Source of the DNA: Hydrangea macrophylla
Taxonomy: Eukaryota > Streptophyta > Magnoliopsida > Cornales > Hydrangeaceae
Reading direction: 5' to 3'
Length of the DNA stretch: 64,000 nt
NCBI GenBank assembly: GCA_033977485.1
Contig: CM066984.1
Span: forward strand, 115,251,251 to 115,315,250
The notes beneath the pieces were generated by a model. That model saw only the letters and a list, made by a program, of their open reading frames with translations. It was not told the DNA's origin and made no database searches. A program made the translations under genes and the position numbers. Shown here piece by piece: positions 54,871-64,000 of the stretch (position 1 is the first letter of the stretch; every line of letters starts with the position of its first letter).

Positions 54871-55465
54871 TGATATGCTCAGAATTATCCAGCGTGGGTC
54901 CAACGGCCACGTCAGCATCGAAGACCAAGCAGAACCCTGGGGTCCACACCCAGGGCTTGCCAGTGTCACCGCTCGGGGTGCCTGCACAGCCCGGGCGTGA
55001 TCTTCGGCGACTCTCCCGGACGCGCGGCTCAACGCCAGCAGTTTCCTTGTGCGGCCGGAGTCCTATTAGGAATAAAACTCGATAGATTCCTAATCTGATA
55101 ATGATCTTCCCTTAACTTATGCACATTGAATTGTGATTGATATAGGCTTCCTAATGGATCTAAGTTTCCATGTAGAGGTGGACTCTTGCATCTATAAAAG
55201 AGCCCACCCATACCCTTCTAAAGGGAAAACGATCTGGAGAAACCTAATAACTAGAGCATCCACTGAAACGCATATACCCGAACGGTATTACTGGTAGTGC
55301 CGCCCACTATTGTTGGCTCACCAGGCCGCCGGTGATCTGCTAGTATAACGCCTAGATACACACGTGGACGTAGGTCACCTCATTAACGGGGCCGAACCAC
55401 TTATAACTCCTTGGTGTCTCTCTGTCTCTCTCTGAATCCTCTCTTACCAATTCTAGGCATCATCA
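54871..55465 (+). repeat. 3' LTR of Tat element
   Basis: 595 bp, TGATATGCTC to GGCATCATCA, followed by ATCTT. TATAAAA at 55193-55199. It could in principle drive transcription outwards toward the host gene at 56709. Confidence 0.93.
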
Positions 55466-55470
55466 ATCTT

Positions 55471-56635
55471 TATCAACTACTACCAATAAAACTATTCTGG
55501 TTAATTTCAGTTGCTTTGTGGTCTTTGCTTAGAAGCCTCTTCAACTATGTTTCTTCATGCCCAAAACAAGCAAGCTGATTCCATTGAATACCATCACAAT
55601 CACAACACATATCAGCAGTATTCAACTTCTGCAAAATACTGAGCTTAATTTGAAGTCCAAAAGAAAAGGAGAGAGTAGAAAAAAGGTAATTATGCATCTA
55701 CATTTGGGTCCACTCAACCTAGGGAACTACCCAAAAAAATATATTTGAAGAATGCTATGATTTTCAAATGCTTTAGGAATTGTAACACAAAAATAATGCT
55801 GCATTTTCCAAATTTGCAGGTTCCCACATGCTTGTCACTTTTACCACATGCATTGAAATGTGGTACATGTACAACTAACCACTAACAACATGTGGTACAA
55901 CAGTCAAAACATTTGGGAACTTGAATTGAGATTCAAATATGAAAAGCAAGCATATCATTACTCTAGTAATACACGTTGTGACAACAGTCGATGATATCAC
56001 GTACTACTACATATGGTACAACTAATAAAGCATTTAAAAATAAAATTTAGATGCAAAATTTGGGGAGGCATTACTCAAAACAAATATTGTGAATCTAATC
56101 TACTCTTGTGTAAGAAGGGTACAACAAACTTTGATAGAATCTTTTTTTATTTTATTTTATTTGCTTTAATTAATTAAGTAGATATTTTTCACAAATGTTA
56201 AGAGGAACTTAATGGACTCAATTCAAATCCATGAAACATTAAAACATTACATAGCTTAACTAGTCACCCACCTGGCAGGGCCAATTAGATCAAACTTTTA
56301 TGATGATAAATGAGAACCTAAATTGACTCTCCAACAATCAACATTCAAAGTCTACCAAAGACTCTTTAAGTCCTCCACTCAAACCCAATATTGTGACCGG
56401 TAAAACACGTCCCGCGGTAACATATCCCAACCACATATATTAATATGACATGTCAGCATCAAAACAGTCCACCAAATCCTACATGTCATCCCCTGATTGG
56501 ATGAGACTTCACTCTCCATGGACCACAATAGTCCCCCAGTAAATTCCAACCAAAAATGTGTGTTTTTCCATTGTTTTAGTGGTCTTAGTCCATCTTCTTA
56601 TAATGGAGCCACAACCCACTATAGTTATCTCATTC

Positions 56636-56636
<1 letters not shown>
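55471..56636. other. Host intergenic DNA upstream of the small membrane-protein gene
   Basis: AT-rich, with no gene or complete repeat recognised. It begins immediately after the Tat element's target duplication. Confidence 0.5.

Positions 56637-56674
<38 letters not shown>
56637..56674. repeat. TC microsatellite in probable 5' UTR
   Basis: About 18 TC units, 35 bp before the ATG at 56709. TTATAATGG near 56599 may be the TATA element, which would put the repeat in the leader. CT-rich leaders are common in plants. Confidence 0.7.
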
Positions 56675-56678
<4 letters not shown>

Positions 56679-56708
56679 AAATCAGATCAGCTCTGTTAAT
56701 TTACAGCC

Positions 56709-57113
56709 ATGGCAAGGTCTCTACCAAGCCTCCCAATGCAAAAGATTTCATTTTGGCCAATACCAGTCACCTTCTTTTTCGTCCTAATGGCAATCTTATC
56801 TGTATTTTCTATGGTAACATTTTTGTGTAATTTTCACAAATCACAACACAAGAAAGAGGCCTCGGTGCAATTGGGTGGTGAAAAGAAGCTGGTTTCGAGG
56901 TTACAGAGCAATATAAGTAGCAAAGCTCTGTTAATGGTTAAGATGATTTCTTGGAGAAAGCTTGAGCATGAAGAAGAAGAAAAAGAAGAGTGTGATGAAG
57001 ATGAAGCACTGTGGAAGAGGACTATCATTATGGGAGAACGGTGTCGTCCCATTGAATTTTCCGGGAAAATTTTGTATGATTCTCAAGGAAATCTTCTACC
57101 CGATTCGCTGTAA
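56709..57113 (+). CDS. Small single-pass membrane protein, uncharacterised plant family
   Basis: A 134-residue single-exon frame. A hydrophobic segment at about residues 15-42 (WPIPVTFFFVLMAILSVFSM) is a likely signal anchor. It is followed by a basic region, a conserved-looking LLMVKMISWRKLE, an acidic run EHEEEEKEECDEDEA, and a C-terminal motif ALWKRTIIMGERCRPIEFSG continuing ILYDSQGNLLP. That C-terminal motif is one I associate with short uncharacterised plant proteins, which supports a real gene. The ATG (GCCATGGC) has a good context and the stop is TAA at 57111-57113. The function is unknown. Confidence 0.75.
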   Translation: MARSLPSLPMQKISFWPIPVTFFFVLMAILSVFSMVTFLCNFHKSQHKKEASVQLGGEKKLVSRLQSNISSKALLMVKMISWRKLEHEEEEKEECDEDEALWKRTIIMGERCRPIEFSGKILYDSQGNLLPDSL

Positions 57114-58234
57114 TAACCTCTCTTTTTTTTTTCTTTTTTCTTTTTTTTTGTCATGTCCGAGAAAATCTTGAATTTTTCAAGGTTTCTATGATATAAGAAT
57201 TCTAAAATTCTATGTTGAATCACTAGAGACTAAGTGTGTTGCTTTTTTGTTTGTAAATAAAAGTTAAATGCAAAGAGGGAGGAGAAAAATGGGCCAGAAA
57301 AAACTATGGTTGTGAACTTGATATGAATTGAATTTACAATTTAATTCTTTTTATCTTTTTTTGTTTTCTCCCTTTAATCTAGTTTCATGTATACATATAG
57401 GGTGAAAAATTGCAAGTAGGTTTGGTACAAATTTAAAATCTTTGAACCACAGAAGAGAGGTGAAATGGTTCCCCATACTTCGGTTTGTTTGGGAAGTCTA
57501 AGAAGTGGTTCTTAGAAAAGAACTGGTTCATATATTCAAAGTTTTTGGTAGATTCCCTTCTTTTGGTATTTGTTTCCGTGAACAAGGTTTTTTTTTTTTT
57601 TTTTGTCGAATCAACATAACGTGAGTTCTGATAAAAGAAAATTAAATTAGATGAAGAATGACAACAAGACTGAACGTGATCCTATTTTGTACATTCCAAA
57701 CATTCACTTAATACTTCCATGAACGACAACATCTCTCATCTTTCACTCTTAAAAACATTTAATCATCAAGATCGTGCCAGAAAGTGACAATGAGGATAAT
57801 TAAAAAACGTAAGGTTTCTAACTAGTCCAAAAGGTTGTGACAAGATCTAGGCTTCGTTTGGCCCCCACGTGGTTTATTAAAAGGAACTTATGAAATTTAT
57901 TACCTAATCTTGGAGTATCGATATACAAATTAAAAAGGGTGGATTTTGATTGCATCAATTTGAGGAGCATCACATATTGAACTTACCACAGTTAACAAAG
58001 ATCCAAACTTTCACTAAATTCAATTTGCCAAAAGCCAAATAAAAATTACTGATCACACGGAATAATAATAATCAAGAATACAACCCTTTTTGTTGGGTGA
58101 TCGAGATTAACTAATCATGGGTTGTTTGCTTCGTTGTCCCCAAAATCCCCGAGTTAACTCAGTCCCCGGAAAAAATTGCCTTTGAGACTCTCTCCAATGC
58201 TACCAAAACCAGGAATCCATTGAACTTTCTTGTC
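57114..58234. other. Intergenic DNA between two convergent genes
   Basis: The start probably holds the 3' UTR of the small membrane-protein gene (AATAAA at 57257-57262). The rest is AT-rich with T runs and shows no gene. Confidence 0.5.
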
Positions 58235-58765
58235 CTACAACAAAACCTTATCCTTATTTACTTCAGCATTTCCAATATAAAGATCAATGATCTTCCCAGC
58301 CACCTCTGCCTCATCTCTGCTTTCTTCAATCAACTTAGCCACCTGAGATTTCGGTAGCCTCATTTTAACCCTCACAGATCCTGAACTCGGTCCAACCCCG
58401 ACCAACTCATGACTTGGCGGTCTAACGATCGTGAGGTCGGAAACTGATCTTCTTGATAACATCAGGCACTCGAGTCTGTCCTTCGCACTCATGTGCACAC
58501 CGGATCTTACCCTTCTCGACACCTTTTCTTCGGTTAATTTTGGCAATTCTACTAGGAAATAGACTTTCTTCGGCTTCAACTCTTCTTGTGCCTCTAATGG
58601 CTTGGCTCTGATACCAAATTGTTGAACCGTCTTCGATTCCAATAATACGTGACCTGGATTATCCTTGATGATGTCCTCGGCTCGTACTGGAGTCTTTAAC
58701 TTTAAAGTTTCGCCGTTGATCTTCATCACCTTCGCCTTCTTTATTCCTCCTATGTTGTTCCCCAT
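58235..58765 (-). CDS. DUF4228 (PADRE) domain protein
   Basis: A 176-residue single-exon frame. The start MGNNIGG gives a Gly-2 that fits N-myristoylation. KVMKINGETLKLKTPVRAED, HVLLESKTVQQFGIRAKPL and KKVYFLVELPKL are the characteristic N-terminal blocks of the DUF4228/PADRE family, and the VRVKMRLPKSQVAKLIEES block is its usual C-terminal conserved part, with a variable middle. Family members are small proteins of land plants, many induced by stress or pathogens. Membrane attachment is inferred from the N-terminus only. A TATATAT string lies about 75 bp upstream on the minus strand. The frame is complete and of ordinary length. Confidence 0.9.
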   Translation of the reverse strand: MGNNIGGIKKAKVMKINGETLKLKTPVRAEDIIKDNPGHVLLESKTVQQFGIRAKPLEAQEELKPKKVYFLVELPKLTEEKVSRRVRSGVHMSAKDRLECLMLSRRSVSDLTIVRPPSHELVGVGPSSGSVRVKMRLPKSQVAKLIEESRDEAEVAGKIIDLYIGNAEVNKDKVLL

Positions 58766-60642
58766 CTCACTTCCAATGGTCTAGCTTTCTTTATAACTGT
58801 TAAACAAAACTGCATATACCCACAAGTGTGTGTATGTATATATGTTGAGTTAATTGATAAGATTGTGTGGTGTGAATAAGTGGAAATTGATTTTAGAGAC
58901 CTATTACTCATAATGGTTATTGATAATGAAGTGGGAAAACTCAGTTCCATCGCGACAAAGACTGTTTGGATGGAAAAGGAAGTTTGGTTATGCCAACCAA
59001 ACTAGCACCTTTTTTTATATTCCCTATTCAGAAAAGTAGTGGCTAATCTTTTATATTCTTTTCTTTTCAGAAAAAGTTGAGAGCTAGTGGGACTTACCCT
59101 TAATTTGTATCCATCGAAAACCTTATAAATAATTAACATATTACTATAAAGTGGGCTTTCTTTTTCATTGTGTTTGTCCCACAGTTTTCACAGACAAACA
59201 GAGGTTTCTTACTCTGTTTATGTGGTTTTTCAGATTGCCTATTCCTTGGTCAACATCAATCTGAAACCACTTTGATCTGAAATCATAAATTAAACAGAAG
59301 TTAAACTAGGAATTTAGTACTTTATTATGTCTACATTCTATTCATTAGCTTTACAATCACAAGGCATACAGCAATGTAAACATCAGTTAATTTTCAAGAT
59401 TATAAAGATTCAGTTTGTTGTTCAATATGAACATTTGGGCTGTGAAAAAGTTCAAAGCAATCATCAGAACTTGGTTATTGTTCGGACATTGTTCAACAGA
59501 AGTAACCTTCTACATAAAATCTCTCAGCAAAAAAAAAACCTTCTACATAAAATCAACGTTCAAATCATGATGTGAACCTGATACTTCACCTTCAAAAAAA
59601 CTTGCATCATCGGACCACCACTCATTAATATCAGAGATTTTCAAAGGTGTTATCCATCGATCCAGAGGACGTGATAATAAGAGTAGAAATTGGCTTTATG
59701 GATGCAGAAGGGTTTGGTCCCACCAATGGTTGACAGAGAATTCCAGAAATTTTACTTAATTGTCCGTTCGCCCCATTAGACTTCCAGCTATAAATGACCA
59801 CCTGAAAGTCCAACTGTCAATCAGCCTGCAACTTTGATTACAACTATGCAAACCTGACCAACACGAAACAACAAAACCAGATACAGCGATTCGGAAAGAA
59901 ATAGAGATAGAGGGAGAGAGAGAGAGAGAGAGAAGAAGAAGAAACACTCAAATGAGGCTTATACAAACAGAAAAGAGAGTGGACAAACCTTCCGCTGTGA
60001 GAAGGGTACGGCAACAACATTGATCACCGTGAATTCGAATGTAAAGCTTCTGTTCTTCTTGTTTCGTCCATGCTCCTCCTTCCTATATATGATTAATCTC
60101 TATTCCAAACTCAACATCGGTGCAATACAATACACAAGCAGCAATAAAGGATACTTTTTCTAGGTGACCCACCTTCCTAACACATAGAGGACTGCAACCT
60201 ATGAAGCACGAGTGCTTCCTTGACTGCAACAGTTTCATTGACAGCAAGAACAATGCGATACAGATCAGGCATAAATTAGATGGTTAAGAACGGTTGTTAA
60301 GGAGTGGAGCAAAAAACATCTGATGTAAATTTTCTATTAACTTGAGCTCAAGTTTAATTGAAGTGAATGTACCACTTGAACATATAGGACTATTTCATCA
60401 ACGGTATCCAATGTCAAGCTTAATTTGTGAAACCAGGTTACCATCATCTACCAATATATAAGGTATTCACCACTTATTGCTTGCTACATTACCAAATAAT
60501 AGAAAAGTCTTACCGTGAGAGACCCCCCAACTCTCCTCCCCCCTCCCGCTCCACACCCACCCCCCCCCCCCCCCCCTACAGTCTACAGTAACATAATTCA
60601 ACCAAAATGATTGGTGATAGCATATATAAGAGTGAGGAACCC
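58766..60642. other. Intergenic or non-coding transcribed DNA
   Basis: No confident gene. Around 59600-60060 the sequence is less AT-rich and contains an AG microsatellite (about 59912-59932) and small minus-strand frames without family resemblance; it might be exons of an untranslated transcript. A run of 17 C lies at 60560-60576. Confidence 0.4.
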
Positions 60643-60646
60643 TCAA

Positions 60647-61028
60647 TGGGAAACATCAACAGAGAGAGAAACAATAGACTTGAGTAATCTGAAAATGGCT
60701 TCCCCATCCCTACACTGGACCTTGTAAGCAAGAATTAGCTGGAAGTACAAAAACTTCCAGGTCAGCACCACTGCAGAGCTTAGCCTTGCAACCTCGTAAA
60801 CTGGGTGCTGCCTTTGGCTCTGGGTATGCACCCAAGCAGTTTCAGCCATAATGAAACAAAGGGACTCATACAATGCGAATTAGAGACCTTTTCACCCAGA
60901 GATCTCGGAATGTGAGTCCTCGTACCAGTACTCTCACATCCCGTTTCTGCTGAAGTTGCCTTGCAATCCCACAAGCGCCCTCTGCCATCTCAGCATCTAA
61001 ACAAATGTGACATGTACGCCACTTCACC
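60647..61028 (-). repeat. Possible SINE-like or other short inserted repeat
   Basis: AACCCTCAA at 60638-60646 recurs at 61029-61037, bracketing 382 bp. On the minus strand the text ATGCTGAGATGGCAGAGG and, about 55 bp later, GGTACGAGGACTC resemble loose box A and box B of a tRNA-derived promoter. There are no terminal inverted repeats and no clear tail, so the family is unproven. Confidence 0.3.
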
Positions 61029-61037
61029 AACCCTCAA

Positions 61038-61556
61038 AATAATGCCTTGCCACTAATTAATCCTCTAGTGGATGTCCACCTCAAAGTAAAGCAAAAAGCA
61101 TGACAAAAATTGGCACCAATTCTTCCAAGCAAAGAAGCATTGAACCTAGTGCAAATCCATAGCGTAAATGTGGTCACCAGACACACACACCTCACTAGAA
61201 CCGTCTCCAATAGGATGCCAATAAATGACATGGACCTGGCTGTGTCACAATAAGATTAATGTTCTTATATTTCAAATTTGATCACACCGCTAGTAACCCA
61301 TACAAGTCGCAGAGGTTAACATAAGCGAATTAAGTAACGGGCTAATTCTATACTATACACACAATGATGTTATTCCAAATGAAATATGAACAATAACTAT
61401 ATAATTTTATAGTCTACCAAGGATTTTCAAGTACCAAAGTTAGAAACCACTCTTTCCAACTATCTTGGGACCCTAATATTGACTGCAATAAAATACAAGT
61501 AATATGACATCTCATTTGGGATACAATAGTATACATAGTGGGGTTTGAATTACAGA
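61038..61556. other. Likely 3' flank of the trihelix gene
   Basis: AT-rich, with no reading frame of note. It probably includes the 3' UTR of the gene at 61557-62684. Confidence 0.45.
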
Positions 61557-62684
61557 TTATATGAATTCAGGATGAGAGTTGGCATCTGGCTTCCCGCTGT
61601 CGCTTAATCCCTCAGGATGCTGCAAATTCTGTAAAATTTGAGGGGGCAAAGCACCCAATCCACCGCCCAAACCGTCAGTTGCTGATCCGAAAAATTGACA
61701 CATTAGCCGAGCCATAACCCCAAGAACCTGCACTTGATTTTGGCAAGCATCAACATGCATTTGCATCATTTGCTTCTCATGCTCAATCTGCAAACTCATC
61801 ATCCTTTCCCTCCATTGCATTTCCTCTTCCTCCCACTTCTCCTCCACCTTCATCCTCCGTTTCCTCTCCTCTTCAAATTTCTTTTCCATCCTCAACCTTC
61901 CTTCCATTTCCCTCTCTTCCAACTCCAATTCCCTCAACTCCACCCTTTCATCTCTCTCATCCAGCAGCTCCCTCTCTCTCTTCCTATCTTCTCTCTCTAC
62001 AAAACCCTCCTCTCTGCTCCACTCTGTATCTCTCCTCCTCTCCTCTCTCCTCAAAATCACATCCCTCAGCTCCAACACTTGCGCACCCAACAACCCCAAT
62101 TTCTTAGTCCTCCCCAAATTCCCACCATTACCCTTCTTCGATCTCTTCACCAAGTCCTCAATTTCCTCTTTTCCATCACTGTCTTCTTCCAAATCCTCGC
62201 TATCGATATCAAATCCGAAACCCAGATCATCATCCCCATTTCGGCCAAACCCAGAATCACCAAACAAATCAACGTTCTCAGCACCAAACTTCTTACCCTT
62301 ATTAACTTCAAGCTCAACATCACCGAACACTTCCTTGTACTTCAAAAAGTTCTCCCAATGGTTCTCACCGTCGTCCCAATTGAACCCACCACTCGAAACC
62401 CTAATTTTCTGCTTCACACCCAAGTACTGGTGGCGCATGTTCTGGACCTTGATGGAGACGTCGCGCCAAGACCACTTGAAGGGGAAGTTGATTGGGTCTT
62501 GAAGGTGGTGCACGGAATTAACATGGTCCGCGATGGGCTTGAATTTTTTCTCTCTGGTCTTGAGCTTTGATAGGACTCCTGAGTTGAGTAGGTTGGAGTA
62601 GTTGTCGAGTAGAGTTTGTTCTTCGAGCTCCGACCATTTCTTGCGCTTCATATTGGGGGAAGTTAAGTTGTGACAATGGCCCAA
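61557..62684 (-). CDS. Trihelix/MYB-like DNA-binding protein
   Basis: A 375-residue single-exon frame. Residues about 13-100 (KRKKWSELEEQTLLDNYSNLL, KTREKKFKPIADHVN, FKWSWRDVSIKVQNMRHQYL) form a MYB/SANT-like trihelix domain with spaced Trp residues and a basic third helix. WDDGENHWENFLKYKEVFGD follows. The middle (about 150-190) is acidic. Residues about 195-315 are a long Glu/Arg-rich coiled coil, and the Met/Gln-rich end (IEHEKQMMQMHVDACQNQ) probably completes a dimerisation surface. These features indicate a nuclear transcription factor; the target is unknown. The start may be M1 (62684) or M12 (62651), as only the latter begins the basic domain directly. No close named relative is claimed. 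Confidence 0.82.
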   Translation of the reverse strand: MGHCHNLTSPNMKRKKWSELEEQTLLDNYSNLLNSGVLSKLKTREKKFKPIADHVNSVHHLQDPINFPFKWSWRDVSIKVQNMRHQYLGVKQKIRVSSGGFNWDDGENHWENFLKYKEVFGDVELEVNKGKKFGAENVDLFGDSGFGRNGDDDLGFGFDIDSEDLEEDSDGKEEIEDLVKRSKKGNGGNLGRTKKLGLLGAQVLELRDVILRREERRRDTEWSREEGFVEREDRKRERELLDERDERVELRELELEEREMEGRLRMEKKFEEERKRRMKVEEKWEEEEMQWRERMMSLQIEHEKQMMQMHVDACQNQVQVLGVMARLMCQFFGSATDGLGGGLGALPPQILQNLQHPEGLSDSGKPDANSHPEFI

Positions 62685-62951
62685 TGTGTAGGTTTTCAGA
62701 AATTCAGATTGTTGCGGAGGTGTCGGAGTTCAGGCAAGTGTCCTGGATTTGGGGAATTCTAGATCCTGGAAGAAGAGTTTCATTAAGAATACATTTTTTT
62801 CTCCAATAATGATACACCACAACTCCAACAACATAAATATATGTACCGTTATGTAGGTGGTGCAAACAAAATTGTGAAAAAATTAAACAATACCGTGTAT
62901 ATGTATTTAAAGTATAGAGTATGATTGGAGATGTGAATGTATCATTGTTAT
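62685..62951. other. Upstream region of the trihelix gene
   Basis: AT-rich promoter-side DNA. No clear TATA box was picked out. Confidence 0.4.
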
Positions 62952-63081
62952 TTTTTCTCACTCAAAATTGTTCACCCAATTTTTCAATTAATTTATATAA
63001 AAATTACTTAATAATAAAAAGTTATAGGTCACATTATATTAATCAATAGAAGAATAAGTGAACAATTTTGACTGGGTAAAA
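62952..63081. mobile_element. MITE, about 130 bp
   Basis: CTCAAAATTGTTCAC (62961-62975) and GTGAACAATTTTGAC (63058-63072) are inverted copies matching at 14 of 15. The match extends loosely outward to about 24 bp (TTTT...CCCA). It lies about 270 bp upstream of the trihelix gene start. Confidence 0.6.
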
Positions 63082-63402
63082 CTGCACTATTTCACTAATG
63101 GCCGTAACCATGTACACACTTGCACATTTGCACGGTTGGTTCTGGTTTCTTTCTAACAACAGTATAACACCTCACAAAACAAACTTAGTTACTAGTTACT
63201 GCACACTTGAGCCGAAATTACTACAAACTTAAAATCAACTAAGATGGGGTAAACTGCACAACTCATTCTTATAATTCATTTATGAGATTCTTATAATATT
63301 TACCACCCTGTCCACCTAGAAGAGAAATAGGAATATTTATAAATGAGTTGCACATCTATCATTACTCACTTGAGAGTCGTCTCACAAACTTAAGTCGGGT
63401 AA

Positions 63403-63803
63403 GAGCATTTTCAATCCTTGAACTAATCTATTATCAAACTTAAATTTGGTTCAAAATCCCCTAAAATACTCTCCAATCCTAGAACCAAACCCATAACAAA
63501 GTGAGTTTTATCCAAATCTCATACCAAATTGAAATAACACTATTTATTTAATCAAATTTTGGTATAGGTGTGAGTAAGAATTGAAAATGACTTTATTAAA
63601 AAAAAAAAATTTAATTTTTACTCAAATTTGATTTGACATGGATTTGAGTAAGGGTTAAAGATGTCTTTACTCAAATTTCATACTCAAATAGGAGAAAATA
63701 ATAATATTATAAAAAAAAATTAGGTATGACCATTGGAGAGGTTCATACCAAATCAAGTTTTTACTTAAAATTGTAGTCAAATTTGAATAAGAGTTGGAGA
63801 TGG
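63403..63803. mobile_element. MITE-like repeat, degenerate
   Basis: Starts GAGCATTTTCAATCC and ends AGTTGGAGATGGCC, an imperfect inverted pair of the GAGCATCTCCAA type found on many plant MITEs. Interior text (ACTCAAATTTGATTTGAC, GGATTTGAGTAAGG) is partly self-repeating. Exact ends and target duplication are not resolved. Confidence 0.45.
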
Positions 63804-64000
63804 CCTAACATAATAATAAAAATTAAGTTTGTAGTATGCATAAATTTCACTATGATACAAGCAAACGACTTAAATACTGTCGTTTGAAGGTGAAAATTTT
63901 CACAACGGCTCAAAAAATCCATTTGTAGTGTACCAGCTAACACTGTGTCATTTGAAAGTGAGACGGCTCACAGTTCATAGTTTAAAGTGGGAGGTGTCAT
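63804..64000. other. Intergenic DNA to window end
   Basis: Contains two similar segments (GTCGTTTGAAGGTGAAAATTTTC and GTCATTTGAAAGTGAGACGGCTC contexts, about 70 bp apart). No gene was seen. Confidence 0.4.

Larger units (their letters stand above)
42399..55465 (+). mobile_element. Complete Tat-type Ty3/gypsy retrotransposon, 13,067 bp
   Basis: The ATCTT target duplication at 42394-42398 and 55466-55470 is perfect. The 595-bp LTRs (42399-42993, 54871-55465) run TGATATGCTC to GGCATCATCA and show only one difference by eye (C at about 42928 against T), so insertion is recent. The order is primer-binding site, one uninterrupted gag-pol frame, tandem-repeat block, two antisense genes, polypurine tract. 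A second RNase H domain before integrase and antisense ORFs before the 3' LTR are hallmarks of the Tat lineage (Retand-like branch). The element is markedly more GC-rich than the flanking DNA. Confidence 0.95.

Noticed and set aside
61734..62570. 278-residue plus-strand frame rich in Pro, His and Leu
   Set aside because: It is the exact antisense of the Glu/Arg-rich trihelix gene; composition explains the open frame.

Overview
This is a nuclear window from a flowering plant, most likely a eudicot: host genes are of land-plant families (trihelix, DUF4228/PADRE), the intergenic DNA is AT-rich with MITEs, and LTR retrotransposons of plant lineages (Copia, chromodomain Gypsy, Tat-type Gypsy) dominate. 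Species cannot be read from the sequence. About 52 kb of the 64 kb is transposon-derived; only three convincing host protein genes are seen, all in the last 8 kb.

Layout. 1-676: unassigned AT-rich DNA. 677-1709: hAT-like DNA element with GC-rich subterminal repeats and a gene-like exon inside. 1905-12005: decayed Copia element (minus strand, 188-bp LTRs) whose 3' LTR is split by a young 3.6-kb gag-only element (2079-5725, TSD ATATG). 13372-23462: 5'-truncated chromodomain Gypsy (minus strand), split by two solo LTRs (13814-15831, TSD GACCC; 18089-20650, TSD TACGT). 23463-27565: AT-rich DNA with MITEs and several degenerate tandem arrays. 27566-41571: a stack of solo LTRs inside an older LTR-like sequence, up to four insertions deep; each young insertion has a readable 5-bp TSD. 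42399-55465: a complete, young 13.07-kb Tat-type Gypsy (TSD ATCTT, 595-bp LTRs with one difference noticed) with one intact gag-pol frame and two paralogous antisense genes. 55471-64000: host DNA with a small membrane-protein gene, a DUF4228 gene and a trihelix-type gene, plus MITEs.

How parts relate. The gag-only element at 2079-5725 shares LTR motifs, primer-binding site, polypurine tract, gag and 3' repeats with the complete Tat element, so it reads as a non-autonomous partner of that family. In the complete element gag-pol runs rightward and the antisense genes run leftward, converging on a 186-bp tandem-repeat block. The solo LTRs share an unusual layout: arrays of 10-12 bp palindromes centred on TCGA, with a different palindrome in each LTR family, and a conserved GGTTATT-AATAACC hairpin in several.

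All identifications are by eye from motifs and translations; no database search was run.
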